Source of the DNA: Adiantum capillus-veneris
Lineage: Eukaryota; Streptophyta; Polypodiopsida; Polypodiales; Pteridaceae
Length of the DNA stretch: 64,000 bases
Direction: 5' to 3'
Assembly: GCA_014529385.2 (NCBI GenBank)
Contig: CM043948.1
Span: forward strand, 80,870,260-80,934,259
Shown here: piece by piece, positions 22,061 to 32,516 of the stretch
Position numbering within the stretch: position 1 is the stretch's first letter
Layout of the letters: each line of letters begins with the position of its first letter
Position numbers and translations under genes: made by a program
Notes under the pieces: generated by a model
Database searches by the model: none
The model's input: the letters and a program-made list of their open reading frames with translations, nothing else
What the model was told of the DNA's origin: nothing

Positions 22061-22095
<35 letters not shown>
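22061..22095. repeat. Poly-C homopolymer, 35 nt
   Basis: An uninterrupted run of C follows TTCCT. It could be a true simple repeat or partly a sequencing or assembly length error. Confidence 0.85.
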
Positions 22096-22129
22096 TTTCC
22101 CCTCCTCCTGAGAGGAAGTGTAGTCCTGA

Positions 22130-25100
22130 CACCAATTATGGTAACTAAAGTTGCAAATGAAAGATGCATAGACTCTACATGCAAGGAGTTGCTTCTCATC
22201 ATGAAAAGAGCATATTTGGGATATTCTTGTCAAGAAGAAGCAATGAAGCCATTGTATGGTTTAGAGGCTAAGTGTGCTACCATATTTGAGGAGGATTGGC
22301 TTGAGTTACATGCATTCTGCGAGCATTTGGGTGTAATGGAGCAAGATCTATTGCAAAGTGTGGGTTTTTAACATGTTTTTGACCATGCAAGAGGAGCACG
22401 ATACTCCATTTCCTTGGGTTCCTCTTTGCCAATTGACTCAGTTGAAGAAAGCAAGATAGGTTAGCTGGACCCAAAACGGCTATAAACATTGGCCGAGACA
22501 TTCTTGTTGGAGGGGTATTATAAGCCTAAGGGAATGTTTATATGCTCATTTTATGCATTGGGCCATCCTTCCATCAATGTAGACGGTGACATCTTGCAAA
22601 CATGGATCCATTGTGGCAAGTAGCCAATAATTAGTCCAAGGCCAAAATCAAAGACACTTGCAAGGCTGACTTGTCCGACAAAATGTTGTACACTTGGGAT
22701 GGAAATCATAGGCTAGCCCCATGGATGGGAGTTTTGAAAGAGAGTAAGTTTTATTGCTAATGGAGTGGACTTGTATATGTGTTCACTACGCTTATTATGT
22801 GTCCTTTCTTTGGTTTTAGGTGTTTCTTATGAGAGAGACACCAATCTGCACCCAAGAGTTCTAGTTGAACTAGTGACATTAGACTCTTTGAACGAGGCTG
22901 ATATGTTGAGCATTGTCATGCATATAAACAAGTAAGAACCTTGGTGAATGAGAAGCTTTGAAGGGAATTTGTCTTTATGCTTTCATTTTCAATCCAATGT
23001 AGATTGAATGAGATAGGTCATGTGGCTACCATTTACACGGGCATATTGTGGATGGTGCAAGCAATGGGACTTGCTTCAAAAGGGGCTATTATAGCAAAGA
23101 TCTTGTCTGTTATCCATATTTAAATGCACACAGAGATTGACAAGAGAGTTGGAAATAAATCATGATACAATGTTCCTCTCACTTTGATGTTGCCGCTTCT
23201 TCATCTTGTAGGTTGCATCAAAGTGTTTTAGTATATAACTAGATCAATTTCTTTTTGTCAAAGATTTGAATGAGCATTAGCACTATGTGTGTAGGACAAC
23301 TATGCACTTGCCCTAAGAAAAATTATGGCAAAGAAGGATAGAATGTTGTCCTCAGAGTTTCAAGCCCAATATAAAATGGAATTCTTTGAAACGGACAGGC
23401 CATTTAGAAGAAAGACAAAACGTGCATTGGCTATTGTTGATCCGGCTTTGGGAGATGATTGGTGGAGGTTAGGTTCTTGTAATTATGTAATGTAATATGA
23501 AAATATGCATGGATTATAAATCATTGTTGATCCATATGGACGTCCTTGTAGGACATTGCACACAATTGAGTGGACCAAGTGCTCAAAGTGGATGTAGGAA
23601 GAAGGATTGTACGGTATGGCTTGTGCAGACCTCCCCACTGCAAGGAAAAAAACCTACTTCTTTGGGCGATGACTTCAAGTTATCCAGCAGATGTGAAGAC
23701 TTTGGGATTCCTCAGACTGGTGACTTTACTATCTCATTGCCTTCCTCTTATTTCACTAGAGTATGAGAATTTTTGAAATATGCAATGTGTAATTGAAAGA
23801 GGAGGATTTGTCTTTCAAGAGTGGTTGCTAATCCAGGCTTTGTGGTTGTCCATTAAAAAAGAGGCCAAAAATGTTCATAGCTATGTGAAGAGCCTACTTT
23901 TGAATGTGATACCTCGTGTAGACCTTGACTTGTTCCTCAAGAATGTCAAACATCAACATAAGGGTAATACCTTTTCTTATGAGCTATGTCTAATGAAGAA
24001 AGGAGTGCAATTTGAGGTGAGCAAATCATTGCTAAATGTAGGGAAAAGATGTATGTGCAGGTATGTACATTACGTAGTTACATTAAGATTGAACAAGTTA
24101 TCTTGTAATAGATTGTTGTGGTCAAATGGTTACAGAAGTGCAACTTCAATATTAAAAGTGTCAAAAGTTTGCAAACCTTGCTTGATGTTGAAAGAGCAGA
24201 CTACATTTTTGCCCCAATGCAGATAGCATGTAATTTACAAAGCATTGTTTATATGAATTTTCCATGGTTCTTGGAGTATGGTGAGGGATACTTCCCTCCA
24301 AACAAGGAAAAGGAACACAATGATACTGTAAAGGATAGGGAGGAAAGAGAGCATGGGGGTGCACAAAGTGCTTGATGTTTAAAGTGCAGACTGCATATTT
24401 GCCCCAATGCAGATAGCATGTAATTTCCAAAGCATTGTTTATATGAATTTGCCATGGTTCTTGGAATATGGTGAGGGATACTTCCCTTCTAACAACAAAG
24501 GCAAACAATGACGCTATAAAGTATAGGGAGGAAAGAGCACGCAAGGGTGCACACAAGCAAACCCTCCCAATGCCCACATCCATGGAGTCTAGTGTCTAGG
24601 TGTCTCAAAGAGAAGACATTGCAACTACATCTCAGGTTTGTGATTAGTAGTTTTTCATAAAAAGAGTGTTTTCCAATTTTGTTATACAAGTTAGTTTTTT
24701 TATATCGGTTTTAATTTTGTTGCGCAGATGGAGCATTCCAAATATGCTACATGCTTGCAAGGACCTATTTGTACCAAGGAAAAATGTATGTTGGTTTGCC
24801 ATTTAGAGAATAATAGATTAGACTTCACTTTCTAATTGCTATCTTTATGGTATTTAGGAAAAAGGATTGGAATGTTTGTGAAGGAAGTAGTTGATTTTGT
24901 AACAAGTCTAGACACAAAAAATTTGGTTGTGTCGGACCTGCCATTGATTACGTACTCATCTTTCGATAAGTGGCATTCATGAATAGTGATTATTCAAGAT
25001 CGTGTGAAGGAAGATCTTGCATGATTTGCTGACATGGATAGGGTTTGTTTGAGGATTATTGCAGATAGTACTGGCGGTCGCATTAAGATTTCACATTTCA

Positions 25101-25980
25101 ATTCGAACAAGACTGAAGATTATAGTAAGGATGCTTTGCTAAGCATTGTGAAGCCACACATTGTGGACAAATGCCTTTGTACTGTTCCGTGAAGGGGCAA
25201 CCGTTGAGTCTGTAGTGAATGCTTCTATTTTGTTTTTGCCATCCAATACACTGGTGTATGGGCTAGCTCAACCAACGTTAGCAACAACTAATGACAAAGG
25301 TATGTGTGTAGTAGTCTGCTAGTCTGATAATTACGGCATGGTTCATGATATCACTAATGTTGTTGGATGTCGTGAAGACCATACGAACGTAGTTGTCTAC
25401 AACACACCAATCTACAAGAAAAAAAAGTAGGATTGTGCACACATTGTTAGTGTCTCTAACGAGGAAAGAGCACACTTCACCAACGGAAGCCATTGAGAGT
25501 CCTAGGAATGACACATGGTTCAATATGCTAGAGGAGGAGGATTGGATAAAAGAGGATGATGGCACACCATTACGAGGTACACTTTAGTATCTTCTATCCA
25601 AAAACGAGATTTCACTGCTTTGTTTGACCTTCTCTTGTTTTGCAGGAGGTATGGAAGGAGGGCATTGCTTTGTTTGGCAGTTGCTCGCACAATACACAAA
25701 TGAGCATGAGATTGTCGTCCAATATGGAGGAGATTGTGCGTCATTGGCTTTGTTGGAGAGTTGGATGGGTTATATGTGACAATATTTGACAACAACGAGC
25801 AATTCACCACCAAATTATGTAACATTTTGGATATGCAAGCCCTTCGGCTTAGAGAGATACATGAACATTGAAAGAGGCATGCAAATGGAAGTGGATCATG
25901 CACTGAGGGAATCATCTTTAGTGGGGCCGCTACCAAACATTGTGGAGTTAGACCTTGAAGCCCATGGCTTAGAGTAGAGA
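22130..25980 (+). pseudogene. Unrecognised multi-exon gene relic
   Basis: The plus strand shows a string of protein-like blocks separated by apparent introns and broken by stops. They include VANERCIDSTCKELLL (about 22140), TWDGNHRLAPWMGVLKE ending at GTAAGT (about 22740), LVELVTLDSLNEADMLSIVM (about 22860), RPFRRKTKRALAIVDPAL (about 23400), FEVSKSLLNVGKRCMC (about 24010), FAPMQIACNLQSIVYMNFPW (about 24210), then GMFVKEVVDFVTSL and TYSSFDKWHS (about 24870-24985), VCLRIIADSTGGRIKISHF (about 25050) and FREGATVESVVNASILFLPS (about 25185). Near 25640 GGMEGGHCFVWQLLAQYT and then GGDCASLALLESWMGYM follow TTTTGCAG. The last two blocks faintly resemble a DNA-methyltransferase C-terminal motif, but I do not recognise the family. 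Frame choice between blocks is my reading. Confidence 0.4.
24181..24560. repeat. Tandem duplication (190 bp x 2) inside the relic
   Basis: CTTGATGTTGAAAG at 24181 and CTTGATGTTTAAAG at 24371 begin two adjacent copies. Both contain GCCCCAATGCAGATAGCATG and GAGGGATACTTCCC. The period of 190 bp is not a multiple of 3, so copy 2 is out of frame. Confidence 0.9.
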
Positions 25981-26170
25981 TTTTAGGTTGCACCTCACAT
26001 TGTGCAAACAATGAAATTTTTGGTAAACCGTTATAACGGTCACTTTTTACATGCAGTTCAATAGAGATGTTTTTTGTCAACTGGTTTGATCTTGTAATTA
26101 TATGGATTTGTTGTGTTCTTGTGACTCTTTGTGTGAATTGCGAGAGAGATATAGATTTGAAGTGTGCCAA

Positions 26171-26579
<409 letters not shown>

Positions 26580-26807
26580 TGTTACCATATATATGTGGTA
26601 GTGATGTGTGTGAACACAGTAGGACCGCCAGGGCATTTTTTCCCTCTTTAGGAGGTTTTCCCCCCCGTGCATTGTATATACGCCCATTCATTCTCGGGCT
26701 ATCTATATTTCCATTGCACACTAAGTAATACACGCTCAATTGTGTGCCTTGAGCTTCCTTCATCTTCTCTAAGCTGTGTGCATTTCTCTGCAACCCTAAT
26801 TCCAACA
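26580..26807 (+). repeat. CopA-2 5' LTR
   Basis: 228 bp, TGTTACCATATATATG...ATTCCAACA. It carries the diagnostic CGCCCATTCATTCT block. Confidence 0.92.
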
Positions 26808-26809
26808 AT

Positions 26810-26824
26810 TGGTATCAGAGCAGG
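26810..26824 (+). other. CopA-2 primer-binding site
   Basis: TGGTATCAGAGCAGG is a perfect initiator tRNA-Met type core and is the best-preserved PBS of this family in the window. Confidence 0.93.
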
Positions 26825-27208
26825 TTGCGTCCTCCCGGGCTTAGTCACTAGCATCTTTATGGTGATTTTAAACTTGCAACGCTTTTATTGGTGCTTCTAA
26901 TTACACGCTTGCTCACTTTCTATGATTTTTGTGAGCTTTGGCGAGCCTTTGTAGGTCGAAAATAATTTTGGGCATACTCGTAGAGCTCAGTTTGCTCAGA
27001 TTTCTGATTTGGGCTCATTTCGGCCTCCATTTCCACTACAGGCAGGCCTGCACAAGCAATTTCATCATTTTATACAGAATTTTTGTTAGTGCCATTTTTT
27101 TCATAACAGGTGCCTTACAGTTCTATGGTTTGTGCTATATAACACGTGCTGTTCACGCTTCGTTTCTCCCCTTTTTGGACAGTTTTCACATCAGGTGCAG
27201 CATTTACC

Positions 27209-28821
27209 ATGACTGACAACAACACATATGTGCTCAAGATGTTTGCTGTTATGGACAGGTTGGATGGGGACAATTACCCTATGTGGGCTTACATGATACA
27301 ACATGTTCTTGTGTCAAAGGGCGTCTGGAATATTGTGCAGGGCATTGATGTACGTCTTGGTTCTGAGGATGCAGGCGATATTGAGGATGTTGCAGGTATT
27401 GTTGCAAGGATTGCTACTATTAGAGTTGTTTTGCCTACGGCAGAACAAGCTCGTTGGGATGTAAAGGATGTGCAGGCTTATGCATTGATTGTGTTGTCTG
27501 TGAAGCGCACCATTGTTCCTCACATTCGTAAAACAAAATTTGCAAAACAGGCTTGGGATATTCTAGCAGATCTTTATGCAAGCCGCAATGAGGCTAAAAT
27601 TGCTTTGTTGCGTAAAGGGCTGGAATCAAAGATTATGCATGAGAAAGATGATATGGACACTTTCCTTGCTGGTGTCAAGGATATCATGATGAGCAACTTA
27701 TTTCTGCAGGTGAAGTCATTTGAAACAATTCCCTTGTGTAGACTGTTCTTGATGCCTTACCAGATTCTTATCACACTTTTGCTAGTACTTGGAATATGAC
27801 CCAAGCAAATCTTGAAGTTGTCAAGTCTGATACATTATGCACATTGCTATTGCAAGAGTCACTTTCCAGAAAACACAGGACTAGACAGCGTGCAGTTGAA
27901 CAGGATTTTATTGCTTCTCAAAGAAAGGGTGGTAATAGCAATGCAGCCACTTCTTATGGTTCTGTTGCGAGTTGCAAAACTTTTGTTCCCAATGCTTCTG
28001 CTGGTAGCACTTCATCTGGCAATTCTGGTGATAAGGGCAAAAAGAAGATGTGTTGCCATTATTGTAAAGCTAATGATCACTTGATCAAGCAGTGTCCTAA
28101 GTTAAAGACCAAAGAGGCTAAGAAGAAAGAGGGTGGTTCCACTGCAAATGTTGGTTCCACTACCAATGTAGCCATTGGTGAGTCTTTTGTGAAAGGAGAC
28201 TGTGATGCTGATGTTGATGCAGAATCGGCTTTTAGTGCAGATTGCACTTACGATCCTGCTGTCCATGATGCATGCATGTCAGTTGCTGCTGATTCACATG
28301 TGTGGTATTTTGACAGTGGTGCTACAAAGCACATTACCTCACATCGTGAATTGTTCACCTCTCTTGAGTCTGTCCCTCATGGGAATTCAGTCACTTGTGC
28401 CAACAATGCCTCTTATCCAGTTCAGGGAGTTCAAAAGATTGTGCTTAGTGGTACAAATAGCAGGTCTCTCACACTTGTCGATGCACTTTATGTACCTGGG
28501 ATCAAGAAGAATCTTTTGTCTGTATCTGCACTTGCTAGACTTGGACTTGTAGTCAAATTTGTGGATGACAGATGTACAGTTAATGATCTCAGTTTTAATG
28601 ATGAAATTGTTGCATCTGAACTTTTGTGTCGTGGGCTGTATAAGCTCACTTTGGATGCCAAGTGTGGACAAAATTTTGCAAATGCAGTTGCAGATTCAAG
28701 GGCTATTTCACATGCAAAACTTTGGCATGCACGTTTTGGTCATCTGAATTTTGTCAGTTTGCTGTGTCTGCAGAAATATGATATGGTTGCTTCTTTGCCG
28801 CCTCTTGAAGCACCTGTCAAA
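27209..28821 (+). pseudogene. CopA-2 gag-protease-pre-integrase, one frameshift
   Basis: ATG 27209 opens MTDNNTYVLKMFAVMDRLDG, a UBN2-type gag. The frame is open to about 27685, where an inserted base shifts it. The second frame is open from 27796 to 28878. It contains an intact CCHC knuckle CHYCKANDHLIKQC (about 28053), an acidic linker, protease WYFDSGATKHIT (about 28303) with the intact DSG, SALARLGLVVKF, and pre-integrase LWHARFGHLNF. From 28822 the frame runs into inverted integrase DNA and encodes about 19 unrelated residues before its stop. This is the best-preserved gag-protease of the CopA family here, with a single disabling lesion before the breakpoint. Confidence 0.9.
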
Positions 28822-30795
28822 GGCACTGTACATCGGTGTTTAATCCCACGACTAGATAGAAATGCATTGAATTCATGAGACATATACTCCCCCCCCTGGA
28901 TCGGAACCTTGGGTGCCCACAGTACATTTCAAGACATTTTCAGCCATAGCCAGAAATTGTTTGAAGCACATAAAAAGTTCGCACTTCGCTTTAAGCGAAA
29001 ATACCCATGCATGCCTGGAGTAATCATCAATGAAAAGTCACGAAGTAAAGGTAATTTCCCAAGGATGGAGTTTGCATGGGCCCACAAACATCACTATGCA
29101 CAAGCTCCAACCTGCATGTGGCCCAAACTGAACCATCCTTTGGAAACTTAGAACACTGCATCTTACCCAAAATACAGCCTTCACAAACATGTTTGAATGG
29201 TGCTTCAAGAGGTGGCAAAGAAGCAACCATATAAGATTTTTGCAAACGCAGGAAACTGGAAAAATTCAGATGACCAAAATGTGCATGCCAAAGTTTTGCA
29301 TCTGAAAAAGCCCTTGAATCTGCAATAGCATTTGCAAAATTTTGTCCACACTTGTCATACAAAGTGAGATTATACAGCCCACGGCACAAAATCCCAGATG
29401 CAATGATTTCATCACCAAAACTAAGATCATGAACTGTACATCTGTCATCCACAAATTTGACTACAAGTCCAAGTCTAGCAAGTGCGGATACAGACAAAAG
29501 ATTCTTCTTGATCCTAGGTACATAAAGTGCATCAACAAGTGTGAAAGAACTGCCATTAGCAACAGTAAGCACAATCTTTCCAACTCCCTAAACCGGATAA
29601 GAGGCATTGTTGGCACAAGTGACTAAATTCCCATGAGGGACAAACTTGAGAGAGGTGAACAATTCACGATGTGAGGTAATGTGCTTTGTAGCACCACCAT
29701 CGAAATACCACACATGTGAATCTGCAGCAACTGACATGCATGCATCATGGACAGCAGGATTGTAAGTGCACTCTGCACTAAAAGCCCATTCTGCATCAAC
29801 ATCAGCATTACAGTCTCCTTTCACAGAAGACTCAACAATGGCTGCATTTGTAGTGGAACCAGCATTTGCAGTGGAACCACCCTCTTTCTTCTTAGCCTGT
29901 TTTGCCTTCAACTGACTTGATCAAGTGATCATTAGCTTTACAATAATGGCAACGCATCTTCTTTTTGCCCTTATCACGAGTATTGCCAAACGAAGTGCTG
30001 CCAGAAGAAGCATTGGCAACAGAAGTTTTGCCAGTCACAGCAGAACCATAAGAAGTGGTTGCGTTGCTGTTACCACCCTTTCTTTGAGAAGCAATAAAAG
30101 CCTGTTCAACTGCACGTTGTGTAGTCCTATTTCTTTTGGAAAGTGACTCCTTCAATAGCAATGTGCATAATGCATCAAACTTGAGAACTTTTGGATTTCC
30201 TTGGGTCATAAGTCTCCAAGTACTAGCAAAAGTCTGGTAAGAATCTGTTAAGGCATTAAGAACAGTCTGCACAAGGGAATTGTCTGAAATGACTTCACCT
30301 GCAGAAATAAGTTGCTCATTGATATCCTTGACACCAGCAAGAAAAGTGTCCATATCATCTTCCTCATGCATAATCTTCGACTCTAGCTCTTTACGCAGCA
30401 ATGCAATTTTAGCCTCGTTGCAGCTTGCATAAAGACGTGCTAGAATATCCCAAGCTTGTTTTGCAGATTTTGTTGAACGGATGTGAGGAACAATGGTGCG
30501 CTTCACAGAAAACGCATTCAATGCATCAGCTTGCGCATCCTTTACATCCCAATGAGCTTGTTCTACCGTAGGCAAAACAACTCTAACAGCAGCAATCCTT
30601 GCAGCAAGACCTGCAACATCCTCAACATCGCCTACATCCTCAGAACCAAGACGTATATCAATGCCCTGCACAATATTCCAGACACCCTTTGACACAAGAA
30701 CGTGTTGCATCATATAAGCCCACATAGGGTAATTGTCCTCATCCGACCTGTCCTCAGCAGTAAACATCTTGAAGATATCTATGTTGTTGTTCAGC
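28822..30795 (-). pseudogene. CopA-3 gag-protease-integrase relic
   Basis: The start ATG is at 30795 on the minus strand (MAEQQ), frameshifted shortly after into a frame that stays open down to 29892: gag with DNYPMWAYMMQHVLVSKG and the first half of a CCHC knuckle CHYCKANDHLIK. A second frameshift then gives protease WYFDGGATKHIT, with DSG changed to DGG, and a stop TAG at 29590-29588. The next open part (29572-29027) has SALARLGLVVKF, LWHAHFGHLNF, HSDVCGPM and FVTFH. Integrase core continues decayed to 28822. The TAG at 29588 is at the same codon as the TAG at 8590 in CopA-1. Confidence 0.9.
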
Positions 30796-31121
30796 CATGG
30801 TAAATGTTGCACCTAATGTGAAAACTGCCCGAAAATAGGAGAAACAGAGCGGGAACAACACGTGATATATAACACAAACTATAGAAGACTGTAAGGCATC
30901 TGTTATGCAGAGAACGGCACTGACAAAAATTCTCCACAAAATGACAAAATTGCTTATGCAGACTTGCCTGTAGTGGAAATGGAGTCCGAAATGAGTCCGA
31001 ATCAAAAATCTGAGCAGAGTGAGCTCTACGAGCATGCCCAAAATTATTGTCGACCTGCGAACGCTCGCCAAACCTCACTGTAATTGGAGAAAGTGAGCAG
31101 GCATGTGCTGGAGCAGCTGGC

Positions 31122-31895
31122 TGTTAAGTATGGAGCCTGATTTACCCTTGTAATTTTCTGTGGTAAAAGCGCACATTTGTAAGACCCCCATTATGAGGAG
31201 AAGCCATCGTGCGTGAAGGAAAATCACTCACCGGAAACCAAAATTTTCACGGACAAGAATCAGGGGCAACTTTAAAGGCCTCGAGGGCGGAGGCCCCCGA
31301 GACTTTTTTTCGCCAGAATATTCTTTTTCACCGGAATATTATGGCCGGACGGCGGCTGGAAAGTGGTCGGAAAACAACCGGTCGGTTGGCCGATGGCCGG
31401 TAGTCGATGGCCGATGGCCACTGGTCGGAAGTCAATGGCCGGTGGCCGGTGGCCGAATTCAAAAGCGGACTTGTCTTCTCAAGGGCGACCACACATGGGC
31501 GGATTGGAGGGTCCGATTTGGACTTATTCGCACAAGGGCGGCTACACATGGCTGTCTCTCATAAGAGAGGGCAGCCCTTTTGGCCTATAAAAGGAGGCCA
31601 TTTCTACACACATTTCATAGTGTGAAGTTGATGCAACAAGGAGTGTGAGGTGGTGAGAGTGAAGCAGGCGGGAGCTCTATTAAGGGTTTAATCCCTTTGT
31701 AAACTACTTCTTCTTTTGAAGTGCTAAAGCCATTGAGTGGCTGCTTTCCCGTGGACGTAGCCCACATTGGGTGAACCACGTATATCGTGTGTACTCTCTC
31801 TCTCTCTACTCTATAATCTCTTGTGTGTGAAATCTATCTCTTTCCATTAAGTAATCTACTCAAATATCTATTTAGCTACGTCTTATTTCCTAACA
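31122..31895 (+). mobile_element. Solo LTR of a further retrotransposon family
   Basis: 774 bp that start TGTTAAG and end CCTAACA, flanked by a perfect 5-bp duplication CTGGC (31117-31121 and 31896-31900). Removing it restores the CopA leader sequence seen at 7128-7180. It contains CTATAAAAGG at 31585-31594, a good TATA box, which gives the orientation, followed by a likely transcription start and a T/CT-rich 3' part. A GC-rich block of GGCCGATGGCC-type repeats spans about 31375-31455. No internal region remains, so the element was presumably lost by LTR-LTR recombination. Confidence 0.92.
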
Positions 31896-31922
31896 CTGGC
31901 GACTAAGCCCTGGAGGACGTAA

Positions 31923-31937
31923 CCTGCTCTGATACCA
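31923..31937 (-). other. CopA-3 primer-binding site
   Basis: The complement of TGGTATCAGAGCAGG lies next to the LTR end. It is an exact initiator tRNA-Met type core. Confidence 0.92.
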
Positions 31938-31939
31938 AC

Positions 31940-32164
31940 TATTCGAATTAGGGTTGCAAAGAAATGCACACAGATTGGAAAAGACGAATGAAGCTCAAGG
32001 CACACAATAGAGAGTGTGTTACTTAGTGTGCAATGGAAAGATAGATAGCTCTAGAGTGATGGGCGTATATACAATGCTCGGGGGAAAAAACCTCCTAAAG
32101 AGAAAAAATACCCGGGCGGTCTTATTGTGTTCACACACATCACTACCACATGTATATGGTAACA
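31940..32164 (-). repeat. CopA-3 5' LTR (minus strand)
   Basis: 225 bp; on the minus strand it starts TGTTACCATATACATG. The inner end reads TTCGAATA where other copies have TTCCAACA, so its terminal CA is mutated. It shares the variants TTCGTCTT and CCAAnCTGTG with the LTR at 42487. Confidence 0.88.
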
Positions 32165-32290
32165 AGAACAATACAAAAACAATATCCTCAATTAACTTGA
32201 CAAAGTCTCAGGTACTGCCTTACGCGAGCTCCATTCAAATATTGGAAAAAACCCTAACTTTAAACTTGTCTTGTGACCTTCTAGGTAAAA
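32165..32290. other. Spacer between CopA-3 and CopA-4
   Basis: 126 bp of AT-rich sequence not belonging to either element. In the inversion model this is the original host DNA that lay between two neighbouring same-orientation CopA insertions. Confidence 0.7.
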
Positions 32291-32441
32291 TGTTAGAATT
32301 AGGGTTGCAGAGAAACGCACACATCTTGGAGAAGATGAAGGAACCTCAAGGCACACAACTGAGAGTGTATTACTTAGTGTGCAATAGAAAGATAGATAGC
32401 CCTAGAATGAATGGGCGTATATACAATGCACGGGGGTAACA
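32291..32441 (-). repeat. CopA-4 3' LTR with internal deletion
   Basis: 151 bp instead of ~227. On the minus strand TGTTA is joined directly to CCCCCGTGCATTG, so about 76 bp of the upstream (U3) part are missing. The terminal TGTTA is kept, and the junction falls at a short run of C shared by both sides. Confidence 0.85.
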
Positions 32442-32453
32442 AATCACCCCTAG
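32442..32453 (-). other. CopA-4 polypurine tract region
   Basis: On the minus strand CTAGGGGTGATTT precedes the LTR. It corresponds to the AGGGGGGATT tract of CopA-1 with substitutions. Confidence 0.6.
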
Positions 32454-32516
32454 AGTGATGCGGTGAATGAGAGCTGGCACATGAGTAAAGGGAAGAACCA
32501 TGCCCTGAGAACATGA

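Larger units (their letters stand above)
26580..28821 (+). mobile_element. CopA-2: 5' half of a CopA element, cut in integrase
   Basis: It has a 5' LTR (26580-26807), PBS, gag and protease, and stops inside integrase just after LEAPVK at 28821. There it abuts, with a 2-bp AA overlap, the reverse-oriented CopA-3. Its 5' LTR shares the rare variants CATTCATTCT and AATACAC with the LTR at 32291-32441(-). This links it to CopA-4 as the other half of the same original insertion. The flank before the LTR is TTTTT (26575-26579). Confidence 0.9.
28822..32164 (-). mobile_element. CopA-3: 5' half of a CopA element, inverted, with solo LTR inside
   Basis: On the minus strand it runs from a 5' LTR (32164-31940) through PBS, leader, gag, protease and integrase up to the KHQC/CRVP block, where it ends at 28822. 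The leader is interrupted by the solo LTR 31122-31895. The matching 3' half is probably CopA-5 (40129-42713): in CopA-1 coordinates CopA-3 stops at about 9351 and CopA-5 starts at about 9369. The LTR flank on the minus strand is GTTCT, against GTTCA after the CopA-5 LTR. Confidence 0.88.

Noticed and set aside
26580-32164. Snap-back or autointegration product of a single CopA element
   Set aside because: The two arms differ too much in gag and LTR to come from one cDNA, and their outer flanks do not match each other. The inversion model explains flanks and LTR variants better.
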